The notes under the pieces were generated by a model. That model was given only the letters and a program-made list of their open reading frames with translations. It was not told the origin of the DNA and ran no database searches. Positions 7,913-14,849 of a DNA stretch of 14,849 nt are shown in pieces (position 1 is the first letter of the stretch; each line of letters starts with the position of its first letter). The position numbers and the translations under genes are program-made. The stretch covers positions 1 to 14,849 of the forward strand of contig JAJZVE010000034.1 of NCBI GenBank assembly GCA_021845835.1, written 5' to 3'. This DNA is from Pseudomonadota bacterium. GTDB lineage: Bacteria; Pseudomonadota; Alphaproteobacteria; Acetobacterales; Acetobacteraceae.

Positions 7913-8881
7913 CTACTCGTCCCGCAGCCGGCGGGCCAGCAAGGCGGCGATGGCCTGCGCCAGCGTGATGCGTTCGCCCAGCACCCCGGCGACGGCGGCA
8001 CAGACCGGCACCGCGACCCCCAGCTTCAGCGCCCGCGCCACCAATGCGGGGGCGGTGGCCACGCCTTCGGTCACGGCGGTGCGCGCGGCCAGGATCTCGG
8101 CCGGCCGCGCCCCGGCACCCAACGCCAGACCGAAACTATAGTTGCGACTCGCCTCCGAGGTGCAGGTGAGCAGCAGATCGCCCATGCCCGACAGGCCGCT
8201 CACCGTCTCCGCCCGTCCGCCGAGTGCGACCGCGAGGCGGGCAAGTTCGGCAAGGCCGCGGGTGACCAGCGCCGCGCGCGCGTTCTCGCCGAGGCCGGCG
8301 CCGATCACCGCGCCGGCGGCGATGGCGACGACGTTCTTGGCGGCGCCGCCGACCTGCGCGCCCACCGGGTCGTCATTGCCATAGAGACGGAATGGCGGCG
8401 TCGCCAGCGCCACGATCGCCTCATTGCGGAGCATTTCGGACTCCGCCGCCAGCACCACCGCCGTGGGCAGGCCGGCGGCGACCTCGCGCGCAAAGCTCGG
8501 TCCGGTCAGCACCGCGGCCGGCCGGCCCGGCTGCACCGCGGCGAGGATTTCGAGCGGCAGCGCCAGCGTCTCCGCCTCGATGCCCTTGGCACAGCAGATC
8601 AGCGGCCCGCCCGGCGGCAGGGCGGCGGCGACGGCGCGCAGATGCTGCAGCGGCACCGCGAGCAGGACGAGGTCGGCCACGGGCAGCGCGCCGGTGACGC
8701 GGATTTCGGGTGGCAGCGTGATGCCGCGCAGCCGCTCGCCGACGCGCGCGGGGGTGCGCGCCCACAGCGTCACGGCGCGGCCGGCGCGGTGCGCCTGCAG
8801 CGCCAGCGCCAGCCCCCAGGCACCGGCGCCGATGACGGCGACGCCGGGGGCGGCGGGGGTGGCGGGTCGGGAAGCGGTCAT
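7913..8881 (-). CDS. gpsA: NAD(P)-dependent glycerol-3-phosphate dehydrogenase
   Basis: A 322-residue cytoplasmic enzyme that reduces dihydroxyacetone phosphate to sn-glycerol 3-phosphate, the backbone of phospholipids. The Rossmann motif GAGAWG is at 18-23. Further family landmarks are the CCAKGIE segment, LTGPSFAREVAAG and the GGAAKNVVAIAAG block, whose lysine at 182 matches the conserved catalytic lysine. A SGMGDLLLTC segment follows in the C-terminal domain. The length is slightly below the usual 330-340. The ATG at 8879-8881 is the only plausible start before the Rossmann fold, although no good Shine-Dalgarno sequence precedes it. The gene follows emrB by 27 nt, an unusual partner, and precedes murJ by 32 nt. 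Confidence 0.95.
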   Translation of the reverse strand: MTASRPATPAAPGVAVIGAGAWGLALALQAHRAGRAVTLWARTPARVGERLRGITLPPEIRVTGALPVADLVLLAVPLQHLRAVAAALPPGGPLICCAKGIEAETLALPLEILAAVQPGRPAAVLTGPSFAREVAAGLPTAVVLAAESEMLRNEAIVALATPPFRLYGNDDPVGAQVGGAAKNVVAIAAGAVIGAGLGENARAALVTRGLAELARLAVALGGRAETVSGLSGMGDLLLTCTSEASRNYSFGLALGAGARPAEILAARTAVTEGVATAPALVARALKLGVAVPVCAAVAGVLGERITLAQAIAALLARRLRDE

Positions 8882-8908
8882 GCGCGCGAGCGTAGCGCCG
8901 CCGCGGCG

Positions 8909-10468
8909 TCAGTCCATCACCGCCGTGTGGTGCCCCTCCGACGCCGCAGGCGGCGCCACGCCGGGGCGGCGCATCAGGAACAGCAGCAGCAGCGCCGGCA
9001 GGGTCGTCAGCATCATGAACTTGTAGTCGTCGATATAGGCGATGATCAGCGCCTGGTTGTTGATGATGGCATCGAGCACCTGCGCGCCGGCGTTGCGCGC
9101 CGGATCGAGGTAGCGCGTCACCGCGCCGCCGTCCTGCAGCGCGCGGTTGAACGGGTTGACGAAGGCGCCCAGCTCGCTGTGCACCACCTGCACGTTGTGC
9201 GCGAGCAGCGCGGAGGTGACGGAAACGCCGATGGCGCTGCCGATGTTGCGGAACAGCGCGAGCAACGCCGTGGCCTGGGTGCGCAGCGGCGGCGGCAGGG
9301 TCGCGAACGCCACCACCTGCAGCGGGATGAACACGAAGCCGAGCGCCGCCCCCTGCACCACCAGCGTCGCGATCATCGACCACTGGTCGACATCCGGGGT
9401 CCAGGTCGTCGATTCGTAGAGCGACCAGATCAGCAACAGCAGCCCGAACCCCATCAGCTTGCGCGGATCGAAGCGGGCCGCCAGCTTGCCGGCAAGCATC
9501 ATGCACGCCATCGTGCCGACGCCGCGCGGCGCCATCACCAGACCCGCCGTGGCCACCGGGTAGTTGCCGAGCGTCTGCAGCCACGGCGCGAGCAGCGCCG
9601 AGGTCGCCAGCAGCATCACGCCGACCGCGAACATCATCGCCAGGGCGGCGGCGAAATTGATGTCCCTGAACAGACGCGGCATGATGAACGGCCGCTCCGC
9701 GGTCGCCAGATGCACCACGAACAGATAGATGCCGAGCCCGGCCAGCACCGCCTCGGTGATGATCTCGCCGGAGGAGAACCAGTCCTTGTCCTGGCCGCGG
9801 TCGAGCATCATCTGCAGCGCGCCGAGGCCAAGCGCGAGCACGCCGAAGCCGGTCCAGTCGAAGCGCAGGCTCGGGTCGGTCGGCGTCTTCGGCATGAACA
9901 GCAGCAGACCGGCGACGCCGAGCACGCCGAACGGCAGGTTGACATAGAATACCCAGCGCCAGTTGTACATGTCGGTCAGATAGCCGCCGAGCGTCGGACC
10001 CAGGATCGGTCCGACCATGACGCCCATGCCCCACACCGCCATCGCGGTGCCGCGCTGCGCCGCCGGATAGATGTCGAGCATCAGCGCCTGCGACAGCGGT
10101 GCCAGCGCCGCGCCGAACATGCCCTGCGCCAGACGGAACGCCACCATCTGCGGCAGCGACTGGGCGATGCCGCACAGCATCGACACCGCGGTGAAGCCGA
10201 CGACACAGAGAATGAACAGGTTCTTCCGGCCGAACCGCGCCGCCAGCCAGCCGACCGGCGCCGTCATGATCGCCGCCGCCACCACGTAGGACGTGAGCAC
10301 CCAGGTGATCTGGTCCGCGGTCGCGGACAGGCTGCCCTGCATGTACGGCAGCGCCACGTTCGCGATCGTCGAATCGAGCGCCTGCATCAACGTGGCGATC
10401 ATGGCGCAGGCGGTGATCAGCGCCCGATGCGGCACCGGGCGGTCGGCAGCGGAGGCGATCGCGGTCAC
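8909..10468 (-). CDS. emrB: EmrB-type multidrug efflux transporter (MFS, DHA2 family)
   Basis: A 519-residue, about 14-helix proton-driven drug exporter of the DHA2 (EmrB/QacA) family in the inner membrane. Family motifs: LDSTIANVALP at 31-41 in helix 1, motif A GWLAARFGRK at 73-82, motif B RLAQGMFGA at 112-120 and motif C from G149 with GPILGPTLGGY up to Y163. A NWRWVFYVNLPFG segment follows. The start is GTG at 10466-10468, chosen because it forms a GTGA overlap with the emrA stop and gives the normal length; the frame stays open further upstream but reads there as an antiframe of emrA. It pairs with the membrane fusion protein just before it. The outer-membrane channel (TolC-like) is not in view. 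The substrate cannot be read from sequence. Confidence 0.93.
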   Translation of the reverse strand: MTAIASAADRPVPHRALITACAMIATLMQALDSTIANVALPYMQGSLSATADQITWVLTSYVVAAAIMTAPVGWLAARFGRKNLFILCVVGFTAVSMLCGIAQSLPQMVAFRLAQGMFGAALAPLSQALMLDIYPAAQRGTAMAVWGMGVMVGPILGPTLGGYLTDMYNWRWVFYVNLPFGVLGVAGLLLFMPKTPTDPSLRFDWTGFGVLALGLGALQMMLDRGQDKDWFSSGEIITEAVLAGLGIYLFVVHLATAERPFIMPRLFRDINFAAALAMMFAVGVMLLATSALLAPWLQTLGNYPVATAGLVMAPRGVGTMACMMLAGKLAARFDPRKLMGFGLLLLIWSLYESTTWTPDVDQWSMIATLVVQGAALGFVFIPLQVVAFATLPPPLRTQATALLALFRNIGSAIGVSVTSALLAHNVQVVHSELGAFVNPFNRALQDGGAVTRYLDPARNAGAQVLDAIINNQALIIAYIDDYKFMMLTTLPALLLLFLMRRPGVAPPAASEGHHTAVMD

Positions 10469-11550
10469 GGCAGCAGGTCGGCGAAGTGGCGCGTGTGGCC
10501 GGTGTCGATGTCGGCTTCCACGCTCATGCCCGCGCTCAACGGCGGGTCGCCGGGCTTGCGGTCGATATGGATGCGCACCGGCAGCCGCTGCACCACCTTC
10601 ACCCAGTTGCCCGAGGAGTTCTGTGCCGGCAGGATGGAGAATTCCGAGGTGGACGCCGGCGCGATGCTTTCCACCGTGCCCTGCCAGACGCGGCCGGGGT
10701 AGGTATCGACCGTCACCTCGACCGGATCGCCGGGCTTCACCCAGGTCAGCTCGGTTTCCTTCGGATTCGCCTCCACCCACATATCGCTGTCGGAGACAAG
10801 GCCGAACGCCGCCTGCGAGGCCGCGAGATACATGCCGGGCTGCGCCGATTCGACATTGGTGACGATGCCGCTGAACAGCGCGTAAACGACCGTATGGTCC
10901 ATCTGGCGCTGGAACTCATCCACCTGCGCCTCGGCCTGCAGGTATTGCGGCATCGTGGTCACGTCGGCATCCGGGTTGCCGCCGAGGCGGGCGAGCTGCA
11001 CCTTCGCCTGTTCCTTCAGGCTTTCCACCGCGGCCTTGTCAGAGGCGAGCCTGAAGCGGGCGTCGTCATACTCGGCGCGGGTGACGCCGCCGCTCTTCAC
11101 CAGGCCGGCATAGCGGTCGAAATTCGCCTGGTCGGCGTCCACCTGCGCCTGCCGTGTCGTCACGTCGCTCAGCATCCGCCTGTAGTCGCGCTGCATGGAC
11201 TGCAGGATCAGCGCGGTCTGCGCCAGGTTCGCCCTGGCGCCGGCCAGCGCGATGCGCACCTGCCGGTCCTGCAGCCGGAACAGCGGATCGCCCTTGTTGA
11301 CGTGCTGGCCTTCATGCACGTCGACCGCGCCGATGATGCCGGAGATGTCGTCGGAGACGGCGAGCTTGGCGGCGCGCACATAGGCGTCGTCGATCGAGAC
11401 GAAGCGTCCGCTCTGCAGCCACCACCAGGCCGCGCCGACCGCCACCACGGCGATGCCGCCCAGCATCAGCAGCGGGCGCAGCACCTTCGCGCGCGACCGG
11501 CGCGTCACGCCGACCGGGATCGCGTCGCGCGCCGTGGTCGCCGAGGCCAT
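10465..11550 (-). CDS. emrA: EmrA-type membrane fusion protein (HlyD family)
   Basis: A 361-residue periplasmic adaptor that links the EmrB pump to an outer-membrane TolC-type channel. It has a basic cytoplasmic N-terminus, one membrane helix at about 27-45, and then the EmrA-typical DDAYVRA at 54-60. The first half of the biotinyl-lipoyl domain follows, with VHEGQHVNKGD at 78-88, then a long helical hairpin (about 95-210) and beta-barrel segments such as NPKETELTWVKPGDPVEV. The ATG at 11548-11550 overlaps the marR stop by one base (TGATG), and its TGA overlaps the GTG of emrB, so all three genes look translationally coupled. The longer open frame upstream runs antisense through glk and was discarded. 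Confidence 0.93.
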   Translation of the reverse strand: MASATTARDAIPVGVTRRSRAKVLRPLLMLGGIAVVAVGAAWWWLQSGRFVSIDDAYVRAAKLAVSDDISGIIGAVDVHEGQHVNKGDPLFRLQDRQVRIALAGARANLAQTALILQSMQRDYRRMLSDVTTRQAQVDADQANFDRYAGLVKSGGVTRAEYDDARFRLASDKAAVESLKEQAKVQLARLGGNPDADVTTMPQYLQAEAQVDEFQRQMDHTVVYALFSGIVTNVESAQPGMYLAASQAAFGLVSDSDMWVEANPKETELTWVKPGDPVEVTVDTYPGRVWQGTVESIAPASTSEFSILPAQNSSGNWVKVVQRLPVRIHIDRKPGDPPLSAGMSVEADIDTGHTRHFADLLP

Positions 11551-12023
11551 CAGGCGACCGCCTTGGCGGCAGCATCCCGCTCCGGCGGGCGATGCCGGCA
11601 CTCGCCGAGGATGGTGGCCTTCATGCGCTTCAGTCCTTCGATCATCGTCTGCTCGGTCTCGGGGTCGATATCCGCGGTGGCCATGCGGTGCATGGCGGCG
11701 CGCTCGGTGTGCAGTTCGGCGAGCACAGGCGTGGCGGGCGGCAGCAGATGCAGCCGCCAGATGCGCCGGTCTTTCGGGTCCGGCCGCCGCTCCACCATGC
11801 CGCGCGTCTCCAGCCGGTCGATCAGCCGCGCCACGGTGATCGGCTCGACCTCCAGGATTTCCGACAGCTCCTTCTGCGACAGGCCCGGCTGGCGATCGAG
11901 CCAGAACAGGATCACCCATTGCGCCCGCGTCAGCCCGCGGCTGCTGGCGCGCTTGTCCGCCTCGTGGCGCAGCAGGCGGGCCACATCGTGCAGCAGGAAC
12001 AGCAGGTCCGGGGTCTCGCTCAT
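11550..12023 (-). CDS. MarR-family repressor of the emrAB operon
   Basis: A 157-residue winged-helix regulator, the normal size for MarR proteins, which bind DNA as dimers and release it when small, often phenolic, ligands bind. N-terminal dimer helices are followed by the recognition region: GLSQKELSEILEVE at 47-60, TVARLIDRLETRG at 63-75 and a wing with DPKDRR at 82-87, the typical MarR wing with its Asp and Arg pair. The ATG at 12021-12023 is chosen because it gives standard length; the nearby ATG at 12030 is in another frame. No good ribosome site is visible, and the operator lies only 10 nt away, so the transcript may be leaderless. It is the first gene of marR-emrA-emrB and presumably represses its own operon. 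Confidence 0.92.
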   Translation of the reverse strand: MSETPDLLFLLHDVARLLRHEADKRASSRGLTRAQWVILFWLDRQPGLSQKELSEILEVEPITVARLIDRLETRGMVERRPDPKDRRIWRLHLLPPATPVLAELHTERAAMHRMATADIDPETEQTMIEGLKRMKATILGECRHRPPERDAAAKAVA

Positions 12024-12032
12024 CCGCCATAT

Positions 12033-12048
12033 GATAAGCAGCGTTATC
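12033..12048. promoter_or_regulatory. Likely MarR operator over the marR-emrAB promoter
   Basis: GATAA (12033-12037) and TTATC (12044-12048) are exact reverse complements separated by six bases, a 16-bp palindrome of the size MarR dimers bind. Read on the minus strand, a possible -10 element TATCAT (12036-12031) overlaps one half-site, with a weak -35-like TGCACG 16 bp upstream. A bound repressor would block RNA polymerase. Operator identity is inferred from symmetry and position. Confidence 0.6.
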
Positions 12049-12145
12049 GTGACGTGCAGCGGGCACCGCATGCCGGCCACGCATGGCAGGGGGGCAGCCG
12101 CTCGGGGGCGGCGGGCGGGACCGGCGGCGTGGTGCAGGCGCGTGC

Positions 12146-12161
12146 GCAGGCTTCGGCCTGC
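12146..12161 (+). promoter_or_regulatory. Perfect hairpin with TTCG tetraloop before glk
   Basis: GCAGGC (12146-12151) and GCCTGC (12156-12161) pair perfectly around a TTCG loop, an especially stable RNA hairpin if transcribed on the plus strand. No T-tract follows, so it is not a standard terminator. It may be part of a leader or simply a boundary element; the role is unknown. Confidence 0.4.
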
Positions 12162-12167
12162 TGCTAG

Positions 12168-12326
12168 CATCGCGTCCGGGCGGCGGGGAGGCAGGCATGG
12201 ACGGGCAGCACGACGACCGGCGCCGGCATCGCGAACCCGCAAGCGGCGCTGCTGGCGCGGCCCGATCCCGGCACCGTGATCGCGCACGCGTGGCGCACCA
12301 CGATCTGGCCGGACAATTTCCTTTGA
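12168..12326 (+). other. Unexplained open frame before glk, possible small or frameshifted gene
   Basis: Between TAG (12165-12167) and TGA (12324-12326) one frame is open and 46 of 52 codons end in G or C, as in the real genes here. Its translated end (ARPDPGTVIAHAWRTTIWP, about 12252-12308, then DNFL) looks protein-like, but no ATG or GTG opens it. A good ribosome site GGGGAGG (12184-12190) and ATG (12197) precede it in another frame, which runs to 12343 with poorer codon use. A one-base shift near 12211-12220 would join the two into a peptide of about 43 residues. I do not recognise it. It may equally be chance in GC-rich DNA. Confidence 0.2.
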
Positions 12327-12339
12327 GCGCGGGGCCAGC

Positions 12340-13284
12340 ATGACCGACACCGCGAAGCTGATCGCCGATATCGGCGGCACCAATGCCCGCTTCGCCATCG
12401 CGCGCGACGGGCGGGTGGAGCACCTGACCGTCCTGCCGACCGGCACGTATCCGACCATGCAGGACGCCGCGCGGGCATTTCTCGCCGGGCTGCCGGGCGA
12501 CATCCGCGTCACGCGCGGCGCGCTCGATATCGCCGGGCCGGTGACCGGCGACCGCGTGCAGCTCACCAACAGCGGCTGGGCGTTCTCGGTCGCCGCGGCG
12601 AAGGCGGAACTGGGCTTCGACGACCTGCAGGTGGTGAACGACTTCGCCGCCGCGGCGCTCGGAATTCCGCGGCTGCAGTCCGCGGAATACGTGCAGGTCG
12701 GCGGCGGGACGCCGGTGCCGCACGGACCGATCGGCGTGATCGGTCCCGGCACCGGGCTCGGCGTCGCCGGCCTCGTGTTCGCCGACACCCGCTGGGTGGT
12801 GCTGCCGGGCGAGGGCGGCCACGCCACCATGCCGGCGGCGACGCGCGAGGAAGCCGCCATCCTCGACCTGCTGCGCGACCGCTACGGCCACGCCTCTGCC
12901 GAGCGCGTGCTGTCCGGCCACGGCCTGCAGAATCTGCACATGGCGCTGGCGACGCTGCGCGGCGAAACGCCGGCGCCGTTGACCGATCATGAAATCACCG
13001 CCGCGGCGCTCGCCGGCAGCGATGCGCTGTGCGGACATGTGCTGGACCTGTTCTGCGACATGCTCGGGACGGTTGCCGGCAACCTTGCGATCACGCTGGG
13101 CGCGGCCGGCGGCGTGTTCCTGATCGGCGGCATCCTGCCGCGCTTTGCCGACCGCTTCGCCGCCTCCGGTTTCCGCGCCCGCTTCGAGAGCAAGGGGCGG
13201 CTCGGCGACTACATGCGTGCGATCCCGACTTTCCTGGTCACGCACGAGAACCCGGCGCTGCTCGGCCTCGCCGGGCTTGCGTGA
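12340..13284 (+). CDS. glk: Glucokinase
   Basis: A 314-residue cytoplasmic enzyme that phosphorylates glucose with ATP to glucose 6-phosphate, of the E. coli Glk type (not ROK). The phosphate-binding DIGGTNARFA starts at residue 10. The catalytic-base segment VNDFAA places Asp at 101, close to D100 of the E. coli enzyme. The adenine/phosphate loop GPGTGLG is at 135-141, and GEGGH has Glu158 and His161 as in sugar-binding Glk proteins. The length is normal. The ATG at 12340 has GGGG at 12331-12334 as a possible ribosome site. pyrE follows after 23 nt on the same strand, so the two are probably one transcript. Regulation is not evident. Confidence 0.95.
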   Translation: MTDTAKLIADIGGTNARFAIARDGRVEHLTVLPTGTYPTMQDAARAFLAGLPGDIRVTRGALDIAGPVTGDRVQLTNSGWAFSVAAAKAELGFDDLQVVNDFAAAALGIPRLQSAEYVQVGGGTPVPHGPIGVIGPGTGLGVAGLVFADTRWVVLPGEGGHATMPAATREEAAILDLLRDRYGHASAERVLSGHGLQNLHMALATLRGETPAPLTDHEITAAALAGSDALCGHVLDLFCDMLGTVAGNLAITLGAAGGVFLIGGILPRFADRFAASGFRARFESKGRLGDYMRAIPTFLVTHENPALLGLAGLA

Positions 13285-13307
13285 GCCGCCCCCTGACGGA
13301 GCCGCCA

Positions 13308-14033
13308 ATGACCAAGCTGCATGTCACCGACTGGGACCGCGACGCGGCGCTGACCACCGCGCGCATCCTGCTGGAGATCAGGGCGGTGAATTTCCGCCCC
13401 GCCGAGCCGTACACCTTCACCTCCGGCTGGAAGTCGCCGGTCTATATCGACTGCCGCCGCATCATCTATTTCCCGCGCGCGCGCACCAAGATCTGCGAAC
13501 TCGCGGTGGAGAAGATCGGCCGCCATGTCGGCTACGAGAGCATCGACGTGGTGGCCGGCGGCGAGACCGCGGGGATTCCCTTCGCCGCCTGGATCGCCGA
13601 CCGGCTGCTGACGCCGATGGCCTATGTGCGCAAGCAGCCGAAAGGCTTCGGCCGCAACGCGCTGATCGAGGGCGACGTGCCGGAGGGCAGGCGCACGCTG
13701 CTGGTCGAGGACCTGACCACCGACGGGCAGAGCAAGGTGCGCTTCGCGACCGCGCTGCGCGACGCCGGCGCGATCGTCGATCATGCCTTCGTGGTGTTCT
13801 TCTACGGCGTGTTCCCCGGCAGCTTCGAGACGCTGGCGCGCATGCAGGTCGCCCTGCATCATCTGTGCACCTGGTGGGACGTGCTGGAAGCGTGCCGCGA
13901 CCGGCCGTATTTCGACGACACGGCGCTGGCGGAAGTGCGGCGCTTCCTGGAGAATCCGGTCGCGTGGTCGGCAGCCCACGGCGGCGTCGCCAGCGCCGAG
14001 GAAGCGGCGGCGCGCAAGGCCGGGAGGGATTAG
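13308..14033 (+). CDS. pyrE: Orotate phosphoribosyltransferase
   Basis: A 241-residue enzyme that joins orotate to PRPP, giving orotidine 5'-phosphate in UMP synthesis. It belongs to the longer form seen in many alphaproteobacteria. Landmarks are FTSGWKSPVYIDCRR near the N-terminus, the AGGETAGIPFA segment, YVRKQPKGFG and the PRPP-binding loop LLVEDLTTDGQSK at 131-143, whose acidic pair E134-D135 contacts PRPP. The ATG at 13308 is preceded by ACGGAG. The same frame is open upstream inside glk but belongs to the wrong frame there. A REP-like hairpin begins a few bases after its TAG and may end the transcript or protect its 3' end. Confidence 0.95.
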   Translation: MTKLHVTDWDRDAALTTARILLEIRAVNFRPAEPYTFTSGWKSPVYIDCRRIIYFPRARTKICELAVEKIGRHVGYESIDVVAGGETAGIPFAAWIADRLLTPMAYVRKQPKGFGRNALIEGDVPEGRRTLLVEDLTTDGQSKVRFATALRDAGAIVDHAFVVFFYGVFPGSFETLARMQVALHHLCTWWDVLEACRDRPYFDDTALAEVRRFLENPVAWSAAHGGVASAEEAAARKAGRD

Positions 14034-14036
14034 CCC

Positions 14037-14071
14037 GCGGGCGCATAAGCGAAGCGCCGTGCGCCGACGCA
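14037..14071 (+). repeat. REP-like palindrome, copy 1
   Basis: GGCGCA (14040-14045) pairs with TGCGCC (14060-14065), with outer GCG/CGC arms and an inner GC-GAA-GC miniature stem. It matches the reverse complement of copy 2 closely: the shared parts are GGGCGCAT, AGCGAAGCG and TGCGCCGACGCA with few differences. It starts four bases after the pyrE stop. Confidence 0.65.
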
Positions 14072-14177
14072 GGCCGCGCAAACGGGGTCGTCAGCGTCGT
14101 TCCCGGTCGGCTTGCTCCGAATCGCTTACCTTATCCCGTGTGCTAACAGGGACGCGTCAGCGCCGCCGTCGTGACGT

Positions 14178-14214
14178 GCGTCGGCGCATGACGCTTCGCT
14201 CATGCGCCCTACGC
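14178..14214 (-). repeat. REP-like palindrome, copy 2 (inverted)
   Basis: GGCGCATGA (14183-14191) and TCATGCGCC (14200-14208) form a perfect 9-bp stem with an 8-nt loop, flanked by GCGT/ACGC outer arms. On the minus strand the stem is preceded by GTAG (complement of 14209-14212), the tetranucleotide typical of REP elements handled by REP-associated tyrosine transposases. It faces copy 1 across about 106 bases, making a BIME-like unit. Confidence 0.7.
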
Positions 14215-14284
14215 GGGCTAGCTGAACGATGCGCCAGGGACTACGTTGCGGAATGATCCGTGTCGCTGACGAAAGTATGTCGAG

Positions 14285-14849
14285 ATGCACAGACGCCGGA
14301 ATCAACCGCGCGTTCAGAAGACCATCGGCCACAAGCTCGCCGAATTGGAAGACCACCTGTTGCTGCTTTCTCAGGCCCTCGACGGCCTAGAAAGCGGGCA
14401 AATAGCTCATTTTCGCCACCTCGCGGCAGAGTTGCGAGTCCTAATCTGCGAGTCTTCTGGCACCGACGGTCTGCTCTGGCGTCTTGCTGACGAACTGCGG
14501 GTGGATGACGTTGTGGTTCTGCACCAGATTGGCAATGTCGATCCGGCGCATCCACTGGCTCAAGGACTACGCTTTCACTTCTTGCCCCTCTGCTCGCCCG
14601 GCCACGGCGATCCGCGACTGCCGATTGAGGCGTATTCGCTCCGCGACATCATCAGGGCACATGAAGCGATCTTCGGTTCAGGCCAGGGGATCACTCACCA
14701 GCGCCTCATCAAGTGGCTCTGCGAGCAGGTTGGTTCTGGCCACGAAGACGAAGGAATTGCCCCCCCTTTGGCTGAGTTGAACAGTGTTCTTATCGGTAAC
14801 GCACAGGCGTTCTTCGGAGTCCTGCAAGCGGATGCAGTGCTGACGGCTG
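14285..14849 (+). CDS. Unidentified protein, 3' end outside the window
   Basis: The frame is open from the ATG at 14285 to the last base, giving 188 residues without a stop; an in-frame TGA at 14267 lies just upstream, and no other start is between. The ribosome site is weak. The first 20 residues are basic, followed by a helical Leu-rich stretch (about 18-60, with AELEDHLLLL-like spacing and HLAAELRVLICES). The middle is mixed beta-like (DDVVVLHQIG). Later landmarks are YSLRDIIRAHEAIFG, KWLCEQVGSGHEDEGIAP and LNSVLIGNAQAFF. No signal peptide or membrane helix is seen. I do not recognise the family. The sequence is less GC-rich than its neighbours (about 32 of 60 bases are G or C in 14401-14460), with T- and A-ending codons, suggesting acquired DNA. 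The codon pattern and coherent protein make it a real gene. Confidence 0.75.
   Translation, partial: MHRRRNQPRVQKTIGHKLAELEDHLLLLSQALDGLESGQIAHFRHLAAELRVLICESSGTDGLLWRLADELRVDDVVVLHQIGNVDPAHPLAQGLRFHFLPLCSPGHGDPRLPIEAYSLRDIIRAHEAIFGSGQGITHQRLIKWLCEQVGSGHEDEGIAPPLAELNSVLIGNAQAFFGVLQADAVLTA

Larger units (their letters stand above)
12024..12339. other. Divergent intergenic region between marR and glk
   Basis: About 316 bases. It holds the marR operator at its left end, a TTCG-loop hairpin at 12146-12161, a weak extended -10-like TGCTAGCAT at 12162-12170 on the plus strand, and an open frame with coding-like codon use that ends at 12326. The stretch 12051-12140 shows only GC-rich sequence with no gene I can support. 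Confidence 0.6.

Noticed and set aside
8642..10702. 686-codon plus-strand frame opposite gpsA and emrB
   Set aside because: Same shadow pattern with no recognisable domain; emrB and gpsA explain the coding signal.
10469..10780. Upstream extension of the emrB frame
   Set aside because: It lies wholly inside emrA and reads as its antiframe. The GTG at 10468 with GTGA overlap gives the normal DHA2 length.
11551..13308. Upstream extension of the emrA frame across marR and antisense to glk
   Set aside because: The translation has no EmrA features, and glk on the other strand shows complete catalytic motifs.
14484..14780. 98-codon frame at the right end
   Set aside because: It overlaps the coherent open frame from 14285 in another frame and has a Ser/Arg-rich product, so it is a shadow.

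Overview
The window is GC-rich, compact chromosomal DNA from a Gram-negative proteobacterium. The gene set (type VI secretion genes tssF-tssG-tssH, an EmrAB pump, MurJ, a long-form PyrE and a PEP-CTERM protein) fits an alphaproteobacterium, possibly Acetobacteraceae or a related Rhodospirillales group. That placement is inferred from gene content and composition and was not tested by any search.

Layout. (1) Bases 1-4359, plus strand: the 3' end of a type VI secretion (T6SS) operon, with the C-terminal third of TssF, complete TssG and complete TssH/ClpV, joined by overlapping stops and starts. (2) 4360-4573: an AT-richer regulatory region with a 40-bp interrupted palindrome and a leader hairpin, followed by a secreted PEP-CTERM protein (4574-5209). 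(3) 5258-12023, minus strand: six genes in one direction, read in transcription order as marR, emrA, emrB, gpsA, murJ, trpS. The first three overlap by 1-4 nt and form a drug-efflux operon with a clear MarR-type palindrome just before marR. The last three are housekeeping genes for phospholipid backbone synthesis, lipid II flipping and tRNA-Trp charging, separated by only 27-55 nt. (4) 12024-12339: a divergent intergenic region with a perfect TTCG-loop hairpin and a startless stretch with coding-like codon use. (5) 12340-14033, plus strand: glk and pyrE, 23 nt apart. (6) 14034-14284: a pair of inverted REP-like palindromes (a BIME-like unit). (7) 14285 to the end, plus strand: a lower-GC open gene of unknown family that runs off the window.

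Most genes are well-known families. The least explained parts are the dyad upstream of the PEP-CTERM gene, the REP pair, the open reading frame before glk and the unidentified gene at the right end. I found no tRNA or rRNA gene, CRISPR array, insertion sequence with a transposase, or complete novel defence system.
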